From assembly GCA_007922195.1 (NCBI GenBank), contig ML682091.1, positions 414,856 to 478,855 on the forward strand: DNA of 64,000 bases. The letters are read 5' to 3'. Shown piece by piece: positions 51,753 through 62,995 of this stretch (within the stretch, counting starts at the first letter, position 1; each line of letters opens with the position of its first letter). The DNA comes from Podocnemis expansa (lineage: Eukaryota > Chordata > Testudines > Podocnemididae). The notes beneath the pieces are model-generated. The model saw only the letters and a program-made list of their open reading frames with translations, ran no database searches and was not told where the DNA came from. A program made the translations under genes and the position numbers.

Positions 51753-53384
51753 CTGAAAATCGTAACACATCTTGATTTGCAACTAAACACAGTGTTTACA
51801 TAACACTTGGTGCTTTTTGTGCTAGCCAGTTTGCTATTCTATGTCCTAGACGCATTTATTGAAGCAATTCTATAATTTATATTTGTTCAGATACTTATTT
51901 TTTTACATTTTTTATGACTCTAGGAAGTGGGGAGTGCTTTTTGTTTAGTCACTAAACCATAATAAGTTTTACCTGGAATTAGAACCCAGCTCTATTTAAA
52001 CAGAATTACAAATGCACCAAACAGAACAGTTCTTAAATTTATAATTAATTAAATAAAACTACCTTGAATGTACTAGACATGCAAGAAACTAGTAATCACA
52101 ATCTTTTGCATTTAAACCAGTCCATGGGGGGGGGGGCGGGGGAGCGGGGGAGAAACAGGCCAAAAGCCAGGCTCCAAGCTCCCATCCAGGTCCTTTCGTT
52201 CCACTTGCCAGGGCAAGCAGAGAGCAGCAAGGCAGGGCAGAACAGGCCCACTGTCACCCCACTTGCTCCTAGGGTCACCTCCCACCCACATCCCCTAGGG
52301 CACTTCCATACTTCCCTCCCCTAGCCCAGAGGCGGCTTTTGGGTAGGCGAAGCAGGCGCCTGCCTAGGACCCCCAAGCAGCAATGGTCCCTTTGCCTACC
52401 CCAAAAGCTCATCTGCCCCCCATGCTGCAAAACACATGGCAGGGGGCTGGGGCCATAGCCAGGGCTCTGCGGACAGGTGAGCACCAAGGCCAGGTGGACT
52501 GCGGGAGACCTGGTGCTGTGTGGAGAGTGCTGCGGTGGGGGGATCTGAGGCAGAGCGCACGGTCACAGAGGAAGTGCTCCTGTTTCAACCCCAGGGGCAG
52601 GGTGGGCCAGCCCAGAGGCCCAGGTCCATGCTCCTGTGCTGCCCCTTGCCTTTGGCAGTGCAGACGTTGGGGACCCCTGGTAGGGCATCCGGGCCATTTT
52701 GGGAGCCCCTGGCAGGGTCTGCCAGGGTTGTGGAAGGAGTCAGCCACAGAGAGAAGGGGCTGGGGTAGGGATACCAGATGTCAGGGAATGTCCTCCATCC
52801 AGCAGGCATTTTCAAAATACAGGATTTTGCCTGACTTTTTACTTACAGGGAGGGGTTAAAGTATCCTGGAATGTCCTGGAACACCCTATTTTTAGCAGGA
52901 AGTGTTCCAGGGCCCCCTAAAAACAGAAGACTATTACATTAATGCTACATTTTCTCCATGTGTCCTCCAATGTCCTCCTTTTCGTACTTCCCTGTCTTCC
53001 TTTCCATGCTTTGGTATCTGGTAACCCTATGCTGGGGAGCAGGGGCTTGGGGCCAGGGGTTAAAGTATGCTGGAATGCTGTTCTGGGGCCCATTATTTTT
53101 AGCAGTTCAGCATTCTGGTCCTCCTAAAAATAGAAAACAGAGCCAGAACACTGCATTCCAGGGTCCACCATTTAAAAATAGCAGGCCCTGGAACAGAGCA
53201 TTCTGGATGCATTTTCTATTTTTAGGGACCCGAACTGGTTCTAGGGAACATTGGAGACAAGTGAATGAGACTGGGGGCTGGGGCTGGCTAGTGGAGGCAA
53301 GGGGTGCGGTACAGGAGGGGGGCCAAGAAATTCAAGAGGGTACCAGGGCCCCTGGCAGGCAGAGGAGACTGTCAAGTTCCAAAG
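51753..53384. other. Intergenic repeats
   Basis: AT-rich to 52,100, then G-rich. 52,850-53,220 has repeated TGGAATG and CCTATTTTTAG-type blocks also seen near 21,600-21,760, so an unnamed interspersed repeat. No gene supported. Confidence 0.4.
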
Positions 53385-53525
53385 CAATAGCCGTGTTAGT
53401 CTACTCCAGCAAAAAAAAAACCCAAGGAGTCCTTTGGCACTTAAAGACTAGTCCTGTGGCACTTAAAGACTAACAGATTTATTTTTCCCCATGAGCTTTC
53501 ATGGGAGAAAATCCCACTTTGTCAG
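53385..53525 (-). mobile_element. Penelope tail fragment
   Basis: Contains AATAGCCGTGTTAGTCTACT, a local duplication of GGCACTTAAAGACTA, and GGGAGAAAATCCCAC. Short and non-coding. Confidence 0.6.
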
Positions 53526-55589
53526 AGGACCTGGGGAGCGGTGTCATGGCTGCACAGGGGCACAGAGGGTGGGTTGGGGGCCAGCAGTGGGGAGTTGGAG
53601 CTATGGGCAATGTGCATGAGGGTCTTTGGAGCCAGTGGGGGGAAGCTGGGGCTGCAGACCAGGGAGCTAGCACTGTGTGGGACGGGGCTGGTGGTGTGAA
53701 GCTGGGCTGCAGAGTGGGGTTATGGGGTCACAATGGGCCTTTGCTTCGTGCCCCCTATTGCCTAATGCCACCTCTGCCCTACGCCTCCCATCGCTCCACT
53801 CCAGTGACCAGCTGCCAGCCCCACGCCCCACCCGTAGCGATCCCGGCTCAACCCGCCCCACCCAGCACTGCCCACAGGGGAAGGGACAAAGGCGAGGGGA
53901 CCAGCAGGGCAGCCACCTCCCGAGCACCCCTTTCCCCTGTGGGGCAGTGAAGATGAATCCAGCTGAGGCAGAAACTCACCCACCTGCTTCGCTCGCACTG
54001 GAGACAGGCTCAGCACCAATCACAGCAGAGGATCTGCGGCGCCCTCTCTCCCCTGCCTGCTCTGGGCAGGATTGTTGATATCATCCACTTTATAGCCCGT
54101 CAGGCCAGGCCTGAACTGCACTGGCACCGTCACAGCCCTGCCCAGGGCCCTTCCTGCCCCAGCTCGTCCTGGACAGCGGGTCCTTGGGGCCTCACGCTCT
54201 CCTGCCACAAGTGGGGGCTACAGGGTCCCCACACAGGTGCTACCCCGCTGCAAGATCCCTGTCCCCCTCCATGCTGCTTTGAGCACGCCCCTGCAAGGGG
54301 GAAGTGGGCTGGGAGCGCGCAGAGCCGATCTCTGCTCCAGCGGAGCCCAGAGCCAGGACCCGCTGGAGCCAACTCCCCCCAGCAAAGGGAGAGCATGCGG
54401 GGGCCCCGCTGAAGGCTGATTTGGGTCTCGTACCCCCTAGGAACTGCCATGCCCAGGCGCTGTGGGTCAGGAGCTCCCCTGTTGACTGGGAGGAGGCAGA
54501 GCCGTCGGGGGGGGGAGGAGTGACCACCTGGGAGCTGTGGCTCCCCCACCGCTATGCTTCGCTCTGCTCCCCACCTTGGTGGTGGGGAGGAGCCTTCCCT
54601 GCCTTTCCCGCCCCCAGGGCGGAGCAGGGTAGGTAGCGGGGCGGGGCCCCATGGCTTCTCTGGGTCCGCCTGCTCATGTGGCCGCGGAGGCTCAGGTCCT
54701 GCTGTGACAGAGGCTGGCTGCCAGTGCCGCTTTTGGGCCCCCGGCTGGGGCACTGGCCTGAGCCCCGAGCACAGGCGGGTGGGGGCTGCTCTGCTTGCCT
54801 GTATCAGGGCACGGGGGGGGGGACCCACAGCTGTGGCTGGCTGGCGGGGAGCACAGGTGGGTAGTCATGGCTGTTGCTGTGCAGGGATGTGCAGGTAATT
54901 TTGTTCCTGACCCTGTCACTCCATTCACGGTTTTATTGGTCTAGGACACCAATCAATCCTTGTATAGTTTGCATGGCTTCAGGAGTTCATTCCTAGCCTC
55001 CTGTCAGTCTTTGTATAGTCTTAATTGGTGAATTCCTATTGCTAACATTATTTCTGTCAAAATTCATCTAACGTTAATTGGTTATGCCTTACATGTAACA
55101 TTGCCTGCTGAGCCACTTGGATGCAGGGCCTTCAGCTCTCTAAGCTTCTGCCTTTGGCAGCAAGTATCTGCAGCACTTCAAGAAGTGTAACATTTGAAGT
55201 AAAGGAACCCTCCCTCAGCTGTACTCCAGATTGAAACCATAAAATTCCATCTTTGGCCAATGCACCCGATCTTGTGTGTAAAACTCTGTTTAGACTTGTA
55301 GAATGAATAGGCAAACAGGTATGGATGGAGGCTGGAAATAGGCATGAACCAGTCCCCAGCTGCCAGCTCATCCTGATTTAGTCCCCAGTCCATCCCAATG
55401 GCATCCCTAACGCAGGACTAACAGAGTCTGACTCTGCCTTGACTTCCCCCTCTGTGAACTAGCAGCACTCCAAGCCCCAGGAATATGGGTAATCTAGGGG
55501 GCAGCAGTTTGACCCAGCACCAACCCTAACCATCCACCCACTGGGCTGGGGTTTGACGCCTGACCAGACCTCCCTGCCACCTGGGCTAG
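53526..55589. other. GC-rich interval upstream of the CLEC2-like pseudogene
   Basis: 53,940-54,880 is GC-rich with clustered CpGs and could be a promoter-type region for the - strand lectin locus. On the - strand CTATAAAG at about 54,090 is TATA-like. No first exon with an in-phase donor could be confirmed. The many overlapping frames are compositional. Confidence 0.35.
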
Positions 55590-56640
55590 AGGGAGGTGAC
55601 TACTAGCCTCATTACCTGGGCTTGGTGGGGGGGGGGAGGCACAAACGCTGGCCCTGCCTGCTCCACAGCATGGCTGCCTTGGCTTGGGCAGTGACCCCTG
55701 GCCCAGCTAGCAACCCTGGGTTTGAGGAGGGGTGGGGGTTGACCTCTGACCTGGCCTGTGACCCGGGCCAGGTAAGCAACCCCTGGTCCAGCCTGCCCAT
55801 TGGCCTGCGGCATCATCACCTGGGCTTGGGGTGCGGGAGGCGTGGATAATGCCTGGTTCAGCCTGACCCCTGGCCTCACTGCCTGGGTTTCTGGTGGACA
55901 ACCCGAGGCCCATGTGCCCCCCAGCCCTGCCAACTTGGCTTTGGAGGGGAATGGCCGCTGTCCGGGTCTGCCCCCCTGGGGCTCACCACCTGAGCATATA
56001 GGAGAGGATGGGGCAGCCCTGGCCCTGATCTCACCACCTGGGCTTAGGGGAGATGACCCATGGCCCAGCCTGCCTGCTGGCCCCCCAGCCTTGTCACCTG
56101 GGCTTGTGGGGATGACCACTAGCCAAGTCTGCCCCCCAGCCTCATTGCCTGGGCTTATGGGGAGGAAGACCCCTGGCCTGGCCTGGCCTGCCTACCAAGC
56201 CTCCCCACCTGGGCCTGGGGGAGGTAACCCATGGCCCAGCCTGTCTGCTGGGCCCCTGCCAGCCTTGCTGCCTGAGCTAGGTGGAGGACCCCTGGCCCAG
56301 CCTGCCCTTCAGCCTCACCACCTGACCTGGGGAGGGGGGGGGGGGTCAATCCTTGGCCCAGCCTGCCTGCCATCCTGGGGTACTGCCGGTGGTGGGGTTT
56401 CCCCGGCTGCCCATCCGCCTCTCACCTGGTCACCTGCATGACCCGGGGCCCAAGGGGGCATGGTCCCTGACCTACTTGCCCCACGCTAGCCCAATGTGAC
56501 TTGGGGTCCAGGGAGAGTCCTGGATCCCCAGCCCTCAGTCTCCCTCCAGCCTGGCTGCTGGCCTGACGTGAGGCCCAAGTGGGCCTGAATCTTGGCCAGC
56601 GGCTCCACATTGGCCTGGTGAGATCCAGGGCCCATGAGGG
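55590..56640. repeat. GC-rich minisatellite
   Basis: Degenerate units of about 55-70 bases built on CACCTGGGCTTGGGG and TGGCCCAGCCTGCCTGC. A related fragment with CACATTGGCCTGGTGAGATC occurs at 60,798-60,975. Long frames across it are repetitive and not credible proteins. Confidence 0.7.
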
Positions 56641-56644
56641 GGGG

Positions 56645-58117
56645 CAATGTTCCCTCTGAGGTTTGGTGGCTTGTGTGCAAAATTTTCAACCCATGTGCAA
56701 AACTTTTTTTAAATAAAATTTGTGTGCAAACTCATGCAACAAAAATTATTGAAAAATCTAGACCAATGAAAAATTAATAAAAATTATTTAAAGTTGTTTT
56801 TTTATTAATAAAAAACACCCAAGTTATTTAACATTTACCCAAATTGCTATCAATCAAAAGAAACTAATCCATGGCTTTCAAACAACCCAAGACCAAAGTT
56901 ATATTCAATCTGGATCCTAGGTGTCACAATTCTGCCTAATCCCCTCATCTCCTGTGTTCTACATGCAGTTACAGTTCACAGGGAAGCCAGCTAATTATCA
57001 CTGACAGCATTTAAGACACACAAGGAGTCGTGTGGCACTTAAAGACTAACAGATTTATTTTTTGCATGAGCTTTTGTGGGAGACTCCTTGGTTTTTGTTT
57101 TTTTTTTTCCCCCTCTGGACTAGACTAACACAGCTACACCGATGCCTTGATGGTCCCAGAGGGGTAAATTCTATTGAAATTTTAAAAATCAAACATTTGA
57201 TTCCAGACATCTCTTGTCAGGAAAATGCTGCTACAAGAAGGGTGCTAAACACAGTTGAAATCAAAACAATGGGCTTCTAGCTGCTTTAAGATAAGGCTAC
57301 AGTATTTCTTAAAAGCCTATTTTCAGTCCCTTGTATCTTTACCTGCTCCATCATTTTGGGGCTACATTTCAACTTAAGAGAAAATCTCTGCCAAAATACA
57401 CATCACTTCAGTGCATTATGGTTTCTTCTGATGGACAGATTAGGGTGCATGATGAAGAGAATAATCTCATGGCTGCCTTTGATTCCCAGTCTTTTGGCTG
57501 TTACTATATTTAAAACAAGTACTTATCTGATATCTCCATTACATCTCTAAGATTTCTATGAATTGTTCCTCAAAGCATCTGATGAAACGGGGTTTTCTCC
57601 CATGAAAGCTCATGCAATCAATATATTTGTTAGTCTTTAAGCACCCCAGGACTCCTTGTTTGTTTTGTTATGAATTGTTGTAATTTGCAGGATCCTGGAG
57701 AAAACGCGTTCCTGGTTTTTTGAAGTCGCAGAGTTAGCATGCTCAAACATTCTCACTGTTCAGTTACTCCACTTAAGTAACACCCACACTAGCTTTCAGG
57801 AAATATACAACTGATTTTTAGAGATTTTTCACCTCCACAGCTTTATCTAGTTATTGAAGGGACATTCTGGCACCATGCACTTGCTGTTTCTCATGTGAGG
57901 ATTTTCAGACTTCAGGGTATGAATGGCACTTACTCTTTGCCATACCTCTTGTTTAGAAAGCTGAAGAATTGCCCCAATTCCGACTCCCTAAGCTCCTTGC
58001 CCCCATTCCAGCCCTCCTAACCCCCCACCCTCTTCAGCCCCCCAGCCCACCACCCTGACCCCTTCTCCCCCCTCCCCACACACCCTCCCTGCCCCCTGCT
58101 TTCTCTGCCGGCTGCCT
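56645..58117. mobile_element. Second copy of the 1.9-kb hAT family, truncated
   Basis: Starts CAATGTTCCCTCTGAGG at 56645 and is the reverse complement of 34,586 down to about 33,080, including both Penelope fragments (57,010-57,145 and 57,570-57,660). Homology stops near 58,117, so one end is missing. Confidence 0.75.
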
Positions 58118-58402
58118 GACCACCCTGTCACTAAGCTTAGTGGCTATGCAGGAAGGGCAGAATGGGAGGGGATCAGGAGCACAGGTGTGTTGGAGACAGC
58201 ATAGCCAGGCTGGCAACACCAGTCCCAGGATTGGCTCTGACCCTGTTACCAGCTACTTGAGAGACCAGGAATCAACAGGAGCAACTAATCCAGCTCTACC
58301 AACAAGAGCCGCTGTTGATAGCAGACCATTCCCCCTCTGAGCTTCTAGTTAGGAAAAATGCTCATTCTCTATTATTTCACCAAAAAAGATCTCTCCAAGG
58401 AG

Positions 58403-58868
58403 AGGTGCACCATTCCTGGAGATACTGCAATACCAGGTTGATGCATGGAGTGGACAGAGCAAGCTCCTATTCCATCTCCCTGTTCCAAAAATCTATTTAA
58501 TATATAGTCCTCAGATAGAGAACATATCAGATATTAAACTGATAAGAACAGATTTAAAGTTTTTATTAAGCAAATGTTTGAAACAGGTACAAGCAATCAC
58601 AGTGATGTATAAAACAAGAACACTCAGGTATCCAGGATTAAAGTACAGATCATTTGCTAGGAATGAGGTATTTGAGTGAACAGAAATCACAACAAGAACA
58701 TGATCTACAATACCCTAGAAGAACAGAATAGGTTGTACACTTGGGTATAAAGAGTCTGGTAATTTCAGGAAAACATCTTAATGTAGAGGAAATACAAGTA
58801 ACAGTGGTAAACAAGGCACATATGATGTTAACCACTTGATCTTAGCCTATAAAAGGCCAAGAAACAAT
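58403..58868 (-). pseudogene. U2 snRNA gene copy, interrupted
   Basis: 5' part at 58868-58833 (CTAAGATCAAGTG present) and 3' part at 58551-58403 (CTGTTCTTATCAGTTTAATA, ATTTTTGG Sm site, GGAGATGGAATAGGAGC, GGTATTGCAGTA, GGTGCACC). The halves are close to vertebrate U2, with changes mostly of the CpG-decay type. A 281-base insert separates them and the branch-point-pairing GTAGTA is missing, so the RNA could not work in splicing. A 3'-box-like GGTGAAATAATAGAGA follows the 3' end, which suggests a DNA copy of a gene rather than a reverse-transcribed RNA. Confidence 0.85.
58552..58832 (-). mobile_element. Insert in U2, probably a 5'-truncated Utopia-type retrotransposon
   Basis: 281 bases between U2 AAGTG and CTGTTCTT, ending AATAAAAACTTTAAAT at the downstream junction, like a retrotransposon 3' tail. 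Utopia non-LTR retrotransposons are known to insert into U2 snRNA genes and have reptile copies. No coding part remains, so the family name is inferred from the site. Confidence 0.5.
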
Positions 58869-59159
58869 AGCAGCCTCTGCTGACACTACCGAGACCACCT
58901 GTTTCCACAGCTACCGGGCACACAGCGAGAGGTGCTCACCGGCAGCACATGCCATGAACAAGCCTCTCAGGACCGTGGCGCTAAGTGCTGATCACTGCTC
59001 CCAAATCGTTGCCACCTAACGATCCCAAGAGATGGCTCCGAACACAGCTTTCTGCTTGGAGACAGAGAATTCTTTCCACCTCTGAGTTCAGTTCAGCTCT
59101 CTGGTGTGTCTGGCTGCCACCATCCACTCCAGTTTGCATTAAGCCAACCACTTGCCTGT

Positions 59160-59400
59160 GATCGCTCAGCTGCAGGCTCCGAGGGGGAGGGCAGCAGTCA
59201 GCCCAGCTATTCACTGTAGAGCAGGGGCTGAGTGAGCCTGTCTGGCCAGGGAAACAGATTCAGGGATCCCGGTGGGAGATGCAAGGCTCCTGCTGGTCCC
59301 CGGCATGGGGGTGGACAGCAGTGCAGGCCCTGAGTGGCCCCCCAAAGTGCGGGCACCTGGGTGGCTGGCCTGCTCATCCTACACGGCCCTGTCTGTGGGG
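59160..59400 (+). repeat. Direct repeat inside the inverted arms, copy 1
   Basis: CAGCTGCAGGCTCC...CAGCCCAGCTA.TCACTG...GTGAGCCTG pattern recurs in the same orientation at 61,063-61,290. Function not recognised. Confidence 0.6.
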
Positions 59401-59457
59401 GTGTAACACTGTAGCCAGCCACAGCTGGAGGATCTCATTCTCAGGTGGGCCCTCCTT

Positions 59458-60798
59458 ATCACTGAAGTGGAGGCCACCATGTGACCAAGGAGCTGGAGAC
59501 AGCCTCCGGGGCATGGTTACTGCAATGGTGTAAATTGACGGAAATCTTGGGGGGAGGGGAGGCAGTGAAGCCCTCCCCTTTTTGGAGTCCAGTAGAGCGC
59601 CTATGAACTCTGTGTCCTGAGACCAGGAGAGTTTTGACTTTTCTCAGTTTATGCAAAGCACCAGCTAGCTGCATAGCTGTTTTAGTACCCTGAGGCTGTG
59701 TTGGGCCTTGGCTTTTGATCTCCCTTTTATTGCCAGTCATCCCAGTAGGAATATATCTTTGTACCCTGCCGGAGCAGATGTGCTTCAACAACTACCATGA
59801 ATTTTATGAACACCCTGGGGGCCAGCAAGAGCCCAAAGGGGAGCAACGTAAACTGGAAATGTGTCCCCCCCCCCCCCATGAATCTTAGAAAACTTTCTGC
59901 GGGAGGGGCGTATCACTATGTAGAACTAAGCATCCTTTAGATCAAGGGCTGCGAATCAGTCCCCATAGTCCAGAGATGGAATGATCTCAAATAGCAAAAC
60001 AATATGGAATTTTATTTTCTTTATGGGCTTGTTTAGAGTTCTGAGGTCTAGGATGGGTCTCAGATGTCCACTTGGCTTGGGAACTAGGAAACAGCAGGAG
60101 TAAAGCCCTTTTCCCCACTCTGATTTGGGACCCTCTCTGTGGACCCAACAAAGAGGAGTTTCTCGCATTCACTCTTGAGCATCAGGTCAAGTTCCTGGCT
60201 CCCGTCGTTCAAGCAAGGGGCCGTTTTCTGTCCCGAGGTGTGGACCGGAATTGTATGGAATGCCCCTTTGAGGCCGTGTCCAGTACCCTCCAGTCAGTTG
60301 TGATGTGGGCCCAGCGATGAGGGTACCTGGGTAAATGATTGGCAAAGGTTGGGGTTGGGGCTGTGGTCCTGCTGCTTTCGGGCTGACCGTCAAAAACGCT
60401 ACTTCTGTTCTGCAGAACATGCCGTACCCTGTGCCTGGTGACTGGTTGGGGAAGACTGGGGCTTTTGGCCCCTGCCCTGGAGGATCTTATCCCTATCCGG
60501 ACCCCCATACTGGGGGTGGGGGTACTGATAGGACCAGGAACAGGAGCCCTGGGTCTGGGTCTGCTGTTGCAGCTGCTGGGATGGAATGGAGTGCCTAGCA
60601 GGTGGTGGCGTATACATGCCTAGGGACTTAAGGGTGGCCCTAGAGTCCTTCATCCCATGCAGCTTTGAGTCTGTGATCTCAGCAACGAGAGCAGGGCCTT
60701 CGAATGGTAGGTGCCAAATAATCAGTTGCATCTGATCAGACAGGCCTGAGCCCTGAAGCCAGGCTGCTGGCATCATAGCCACAGTGGAGGCCACCTGC
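59458..60798 (-). mobile_element. DIRS fragment: gag end and reverse transcriptase start
   Basis: The - strand shows late gag (LSDQMQLIIWHLPFEGPAL, DSKLHGMKDSRATLKSLGMY at 60,620-60,780), then reverse transcriptase (CCFLVPKPSGHLRPILDLRT at about 60,030-60,110) and, in other frames, the IEFIGA-type region to 59,458. No DIRS ends are present, so it is truncated on both sides. It lies between the two U2-bearing inverted arms. Confidence 0.75.
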
Positions 60799-60975
60799 CA
60801 CACATTGGCCTGGTGAGATCCAGGGCCTGTGGGGAGTCCTGGATCCTCAGGTCCCCCAGACCCCGACCCCTGACTTGGCTGCAGGCCTGACCCAGGGCCT
60901 GGGGTGAGGTGGATGGGTAGATCCCCAGACAACTCCTCTCTTGGCTCAGGGTCAGGGTCTCACCAGATCCCCCCC
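60798..60975. repeat. Fragment of the 56-kb minisatellite family
   Basis: Shares CACATTGGCCTGGTGAGATC with 56,606-56,630 and has the same CAGGCCTGACCCAGGGCCTG style of unit. Confidence 0.55.
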
Positions 60976-61062
60976 CCCCAACTTTACTGGCTGTGTGTTT
61001 CCTGGGCTGGTGCTGTGAACCTCTGCTGAAAGAGGAAAGGGTTAAACCTTTCTCCCCCCCCC

Positions 61063-61290
61063 CGTAATAGCTCGGCTGCAGGCTCCAGGGGGGAGGGGCA
61101 GTAGGCAGCCCAGCTACTCACTGGCAGAGCAGAGGCCCAGTGAGCCTGCGTCTGCTGGGCAAAAATATTTGGAGCTCGCCATGGGAGACCGGGCGCTCCT
61201 GGCTGGTCCACAGCATGGGGGGGGGGCAGTGGTGCAAGCCCTGCGGGGCCCCAAAGCACTGAGGCCTGGTCAGCGGCCCCGCTTGCCCTA
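61063..61290 (+). repeat. Direct repeat inside the inverted arms, copy 2
   Basis: Direct counterpart of 59,160-59,400, including the GGTCC...CAGCATGGGGG block and the CCCCAAAGC end. Confidence 0.6.
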
Positions 61291-61316
61291 CTCTAAGGAT
61301 GGCCCTCCAGAGGAAG

Positions 61317-61380
61317 TGTCATAGGAAGTGGGTTGTTAAATGCAGTTTGTGTCATAGGAAGTGGGTTGTTAAATGCAAAC
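61317..61380. repeat. 33-base tandem duplication in an inverted arm
   Basis: TGTCATAGGAAGTGGGTTGT followed by TAAATGCA occurs twice. The other arm (near 59,140) has only one, partly altered copy. Confidence 0.8.
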
Positions 61381-61639
61381 TGGAGTGGATGGCGGCAGCC
61401 AGACACACCACAGAGCTGAACCAAACTCAGAGGCGGAAGGAATTCTCTGCGAGCAGAAAGCTGTGTTCAGAAGTGTTGCTCGGGATGGTTAGGCAGCAAT
61501 GATCTGGGAGCAGTGATCAGCTCTTAGCGCCACAATGCTGAGAGGCTTTTTCATGGCATGTGGTGCCAGTGAGCACCTCTCGCTGTGTGCCCGGCAGCTG
61601 TGGAAACGGGTGGTCTGGGTAGTGTTGGCAAAAGCTGGT

Positions 61640-62085
61640 ATTGCTTCTCTGCCTTTTAGCTAAGATCATATGTGCCTTGTTTACTACTGCTACCTGTGTT
61701 CACCCTATGTTAAGATGTTCTCCTGAAATTTCCAGACTCTTATACCCAAATGTACAATCTATTTTGTTCTTCCAGGGTATTGTAGATCATGTTCTTGTTG
61801 TGATTTCTGCTCACTCAAATATCTCTTCCCTAGCAAAGGATGTGTACTCTCAACCTGGATACCTGACCGCTATTGTTTTATACATCACTGTGATTGCTTG
61901 TACCTGTTTCAAACATTTGCTTAATTAAAAATCTTTAAATCTGTTCTTAGTTTAATATCCAATATGTCTTCTATCTGAGAACTATATATTAAATGGATTT
62001 TTGGAACAAGGAGATGGAATAGGAGCTTGCTCTGTCCACTCCACGCATCAACCTGGTATTGCAGTATCTCCAGAAATGGTGCACC
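61640..62085 (+). pseudogene. U2 snRNA gene copy, interrupted (second)
   Basis: 5' part 61640-61668 (ATTGCTTCTCTGCCTTTTAG, CTAAGATCA) and 3' part 61941-62085 (CTGTTCTTAG, ATGGATTTTTGGAACA, GGAGATGGAATAGGAGC, GGTGCACC). Interrupted at the same site as the copy at 58.8 kb, with a slightly larger loss at the left junction. The downstream GGTGAAAAAAACAGAGA resembles the snRNA 3' box. Confidence 0.85.
61669..61940 (+). mobile_element. Same insert in the second U2 copy
   Basis: 272 bases homologous to 58,552-58,832 in the same position and orientation relative to U2 (TTGTTTACTACTGCTACCTG, GGTATTGTAGATCATGTTC, TTAAAAATCTTTAAAT). Confidence 0.55.
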
Positions 62086-62400
62086 TCCCCTTGGGGAGAT
62101 CTCTTTTGGTGAAAAAAACAGAGAATGAGCATTTTTTCTAATCAGGAGCTAGGTGGGAAAATGCTGTGTGTAATGCCCCCAGGTGCTCAGTGGTTTGGGC
62201 CTGGTAAGGGGCAGTGTAGATAGCAAGATACTTGCTGTGGCCAGCTGCTCGTTAGTAGAGCTAGGTTAGTTGCTCCTTTTGAGTCCTGGTCACCACTGCT
62301 TGATTTGTGGTCTTTTTAGTAGCTGGTAACAGGGTCAGAGTCATTGCTCCCTGATCAGCTGCTCTTGTTTTTGTGAGCCAATCCCAGGACTGGTGTTCAG

Positions 62401-62995
62401 GGACAACAAGACCTTTCTGAAAGAGGTCTGTCAGACCCCTCTGAGATCTCACAGGCAGAGTCTAATGGTAAAGAGAGAAAAGAGCTGGGCCCCGCACCAC
62501 CTGTTGCAACTTGATGCTGTCATCAGCCGATGCCCTAGCCAGTTACAGGCAGTGTTGGTTGCAGCGTGGGGGATGATGGCACTGGACTGGCATCAGCTGT
62601 GGTGCTGCTATGAGTGAGGCCTGCGAGTTGCTCAGACTGGGGTGGGACGGGGCGATTGGGGGCAGTGTACGTCTGGAGGGAGTTCATGTGGGGCCGGCCA
62701 GGGGAGGGGCTGGCTGGGGTTGCGGGGAAGGGTGGCTGTGTATTTGTGTATTCCCGTGTAGTGCAGAAAAACCTGTTTGCTTGGCAGATTGTGTTATTTT
62801 AGTGGGGCAGTAATAAATCTGCCCAAAACAGTGTATTTGGCACTACAGCTGACTAGAAACAAAGTGAAACTGATGGGCTGTTTCCCTCGCCTTAGGTAAA
62901 TGTAATACAAAAATTAAAATGGAAAAAAACCCAAACAAACAAATTACATAAACAGTGACAATAAGCTAGGGTCTAATCTTGCAGATACCCACTAT
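62401..62995. other. Unassigned interval
   Basis: Between the right U2 arm and the terminal transposon. No gene, repeat ends or RNA seen. Confidence 0.4.

Larger units (their letters stand above)
58205..59158 (-). repeat. Left arm of an inverted duplication carrying U2
   Basis: Reverse-complement homology to 61,295-62,400 along its length, including both U2 halves, the insert and several hundred bases of flank on either side (e.g. CACAGCTACCGGGCACACAG versus CTGTGTGCCCGGCAGCTGTG). Divergence is moderate, so the duplication is not recent. Confidence 0.75.
61295..62400 (+). repeat. Right arm of an inverted duplication carrying U2
   Basis: Counterpart of 58,205-59,158. It has extra sequence near 62,150-62,260 and the tandem duplication at 61,317. 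Confidence 0.75.

Noticed and set aside
53952..54077. Frame beginning MNPAEAETHPPASLALE considered as a lectin cytoplasmic exon on the + strand
   Set aside because: No transmembrane or lectin exon follows on the + strand in the window and no tyrosine motif is present.
54130..54828. 232-codon - strand frame
   Set aside because: GC-rich region with overlapping frames on both strands, low-complexity residues, no recognisable domain or splice support.
55800..56441. 213-codon + strand frame with proline-rich repeats
   Set aside because: Repeats of a minisatellite unit read in frame; not a credible gene.
58403..58868. U2-headed SINE (SINEU type) as explanation for the U2 sequences
   Set aside because: Both halves of U2 flank the insert and homology extends far beyond U2 on both sides, unlike a SINE with an snRNA head.
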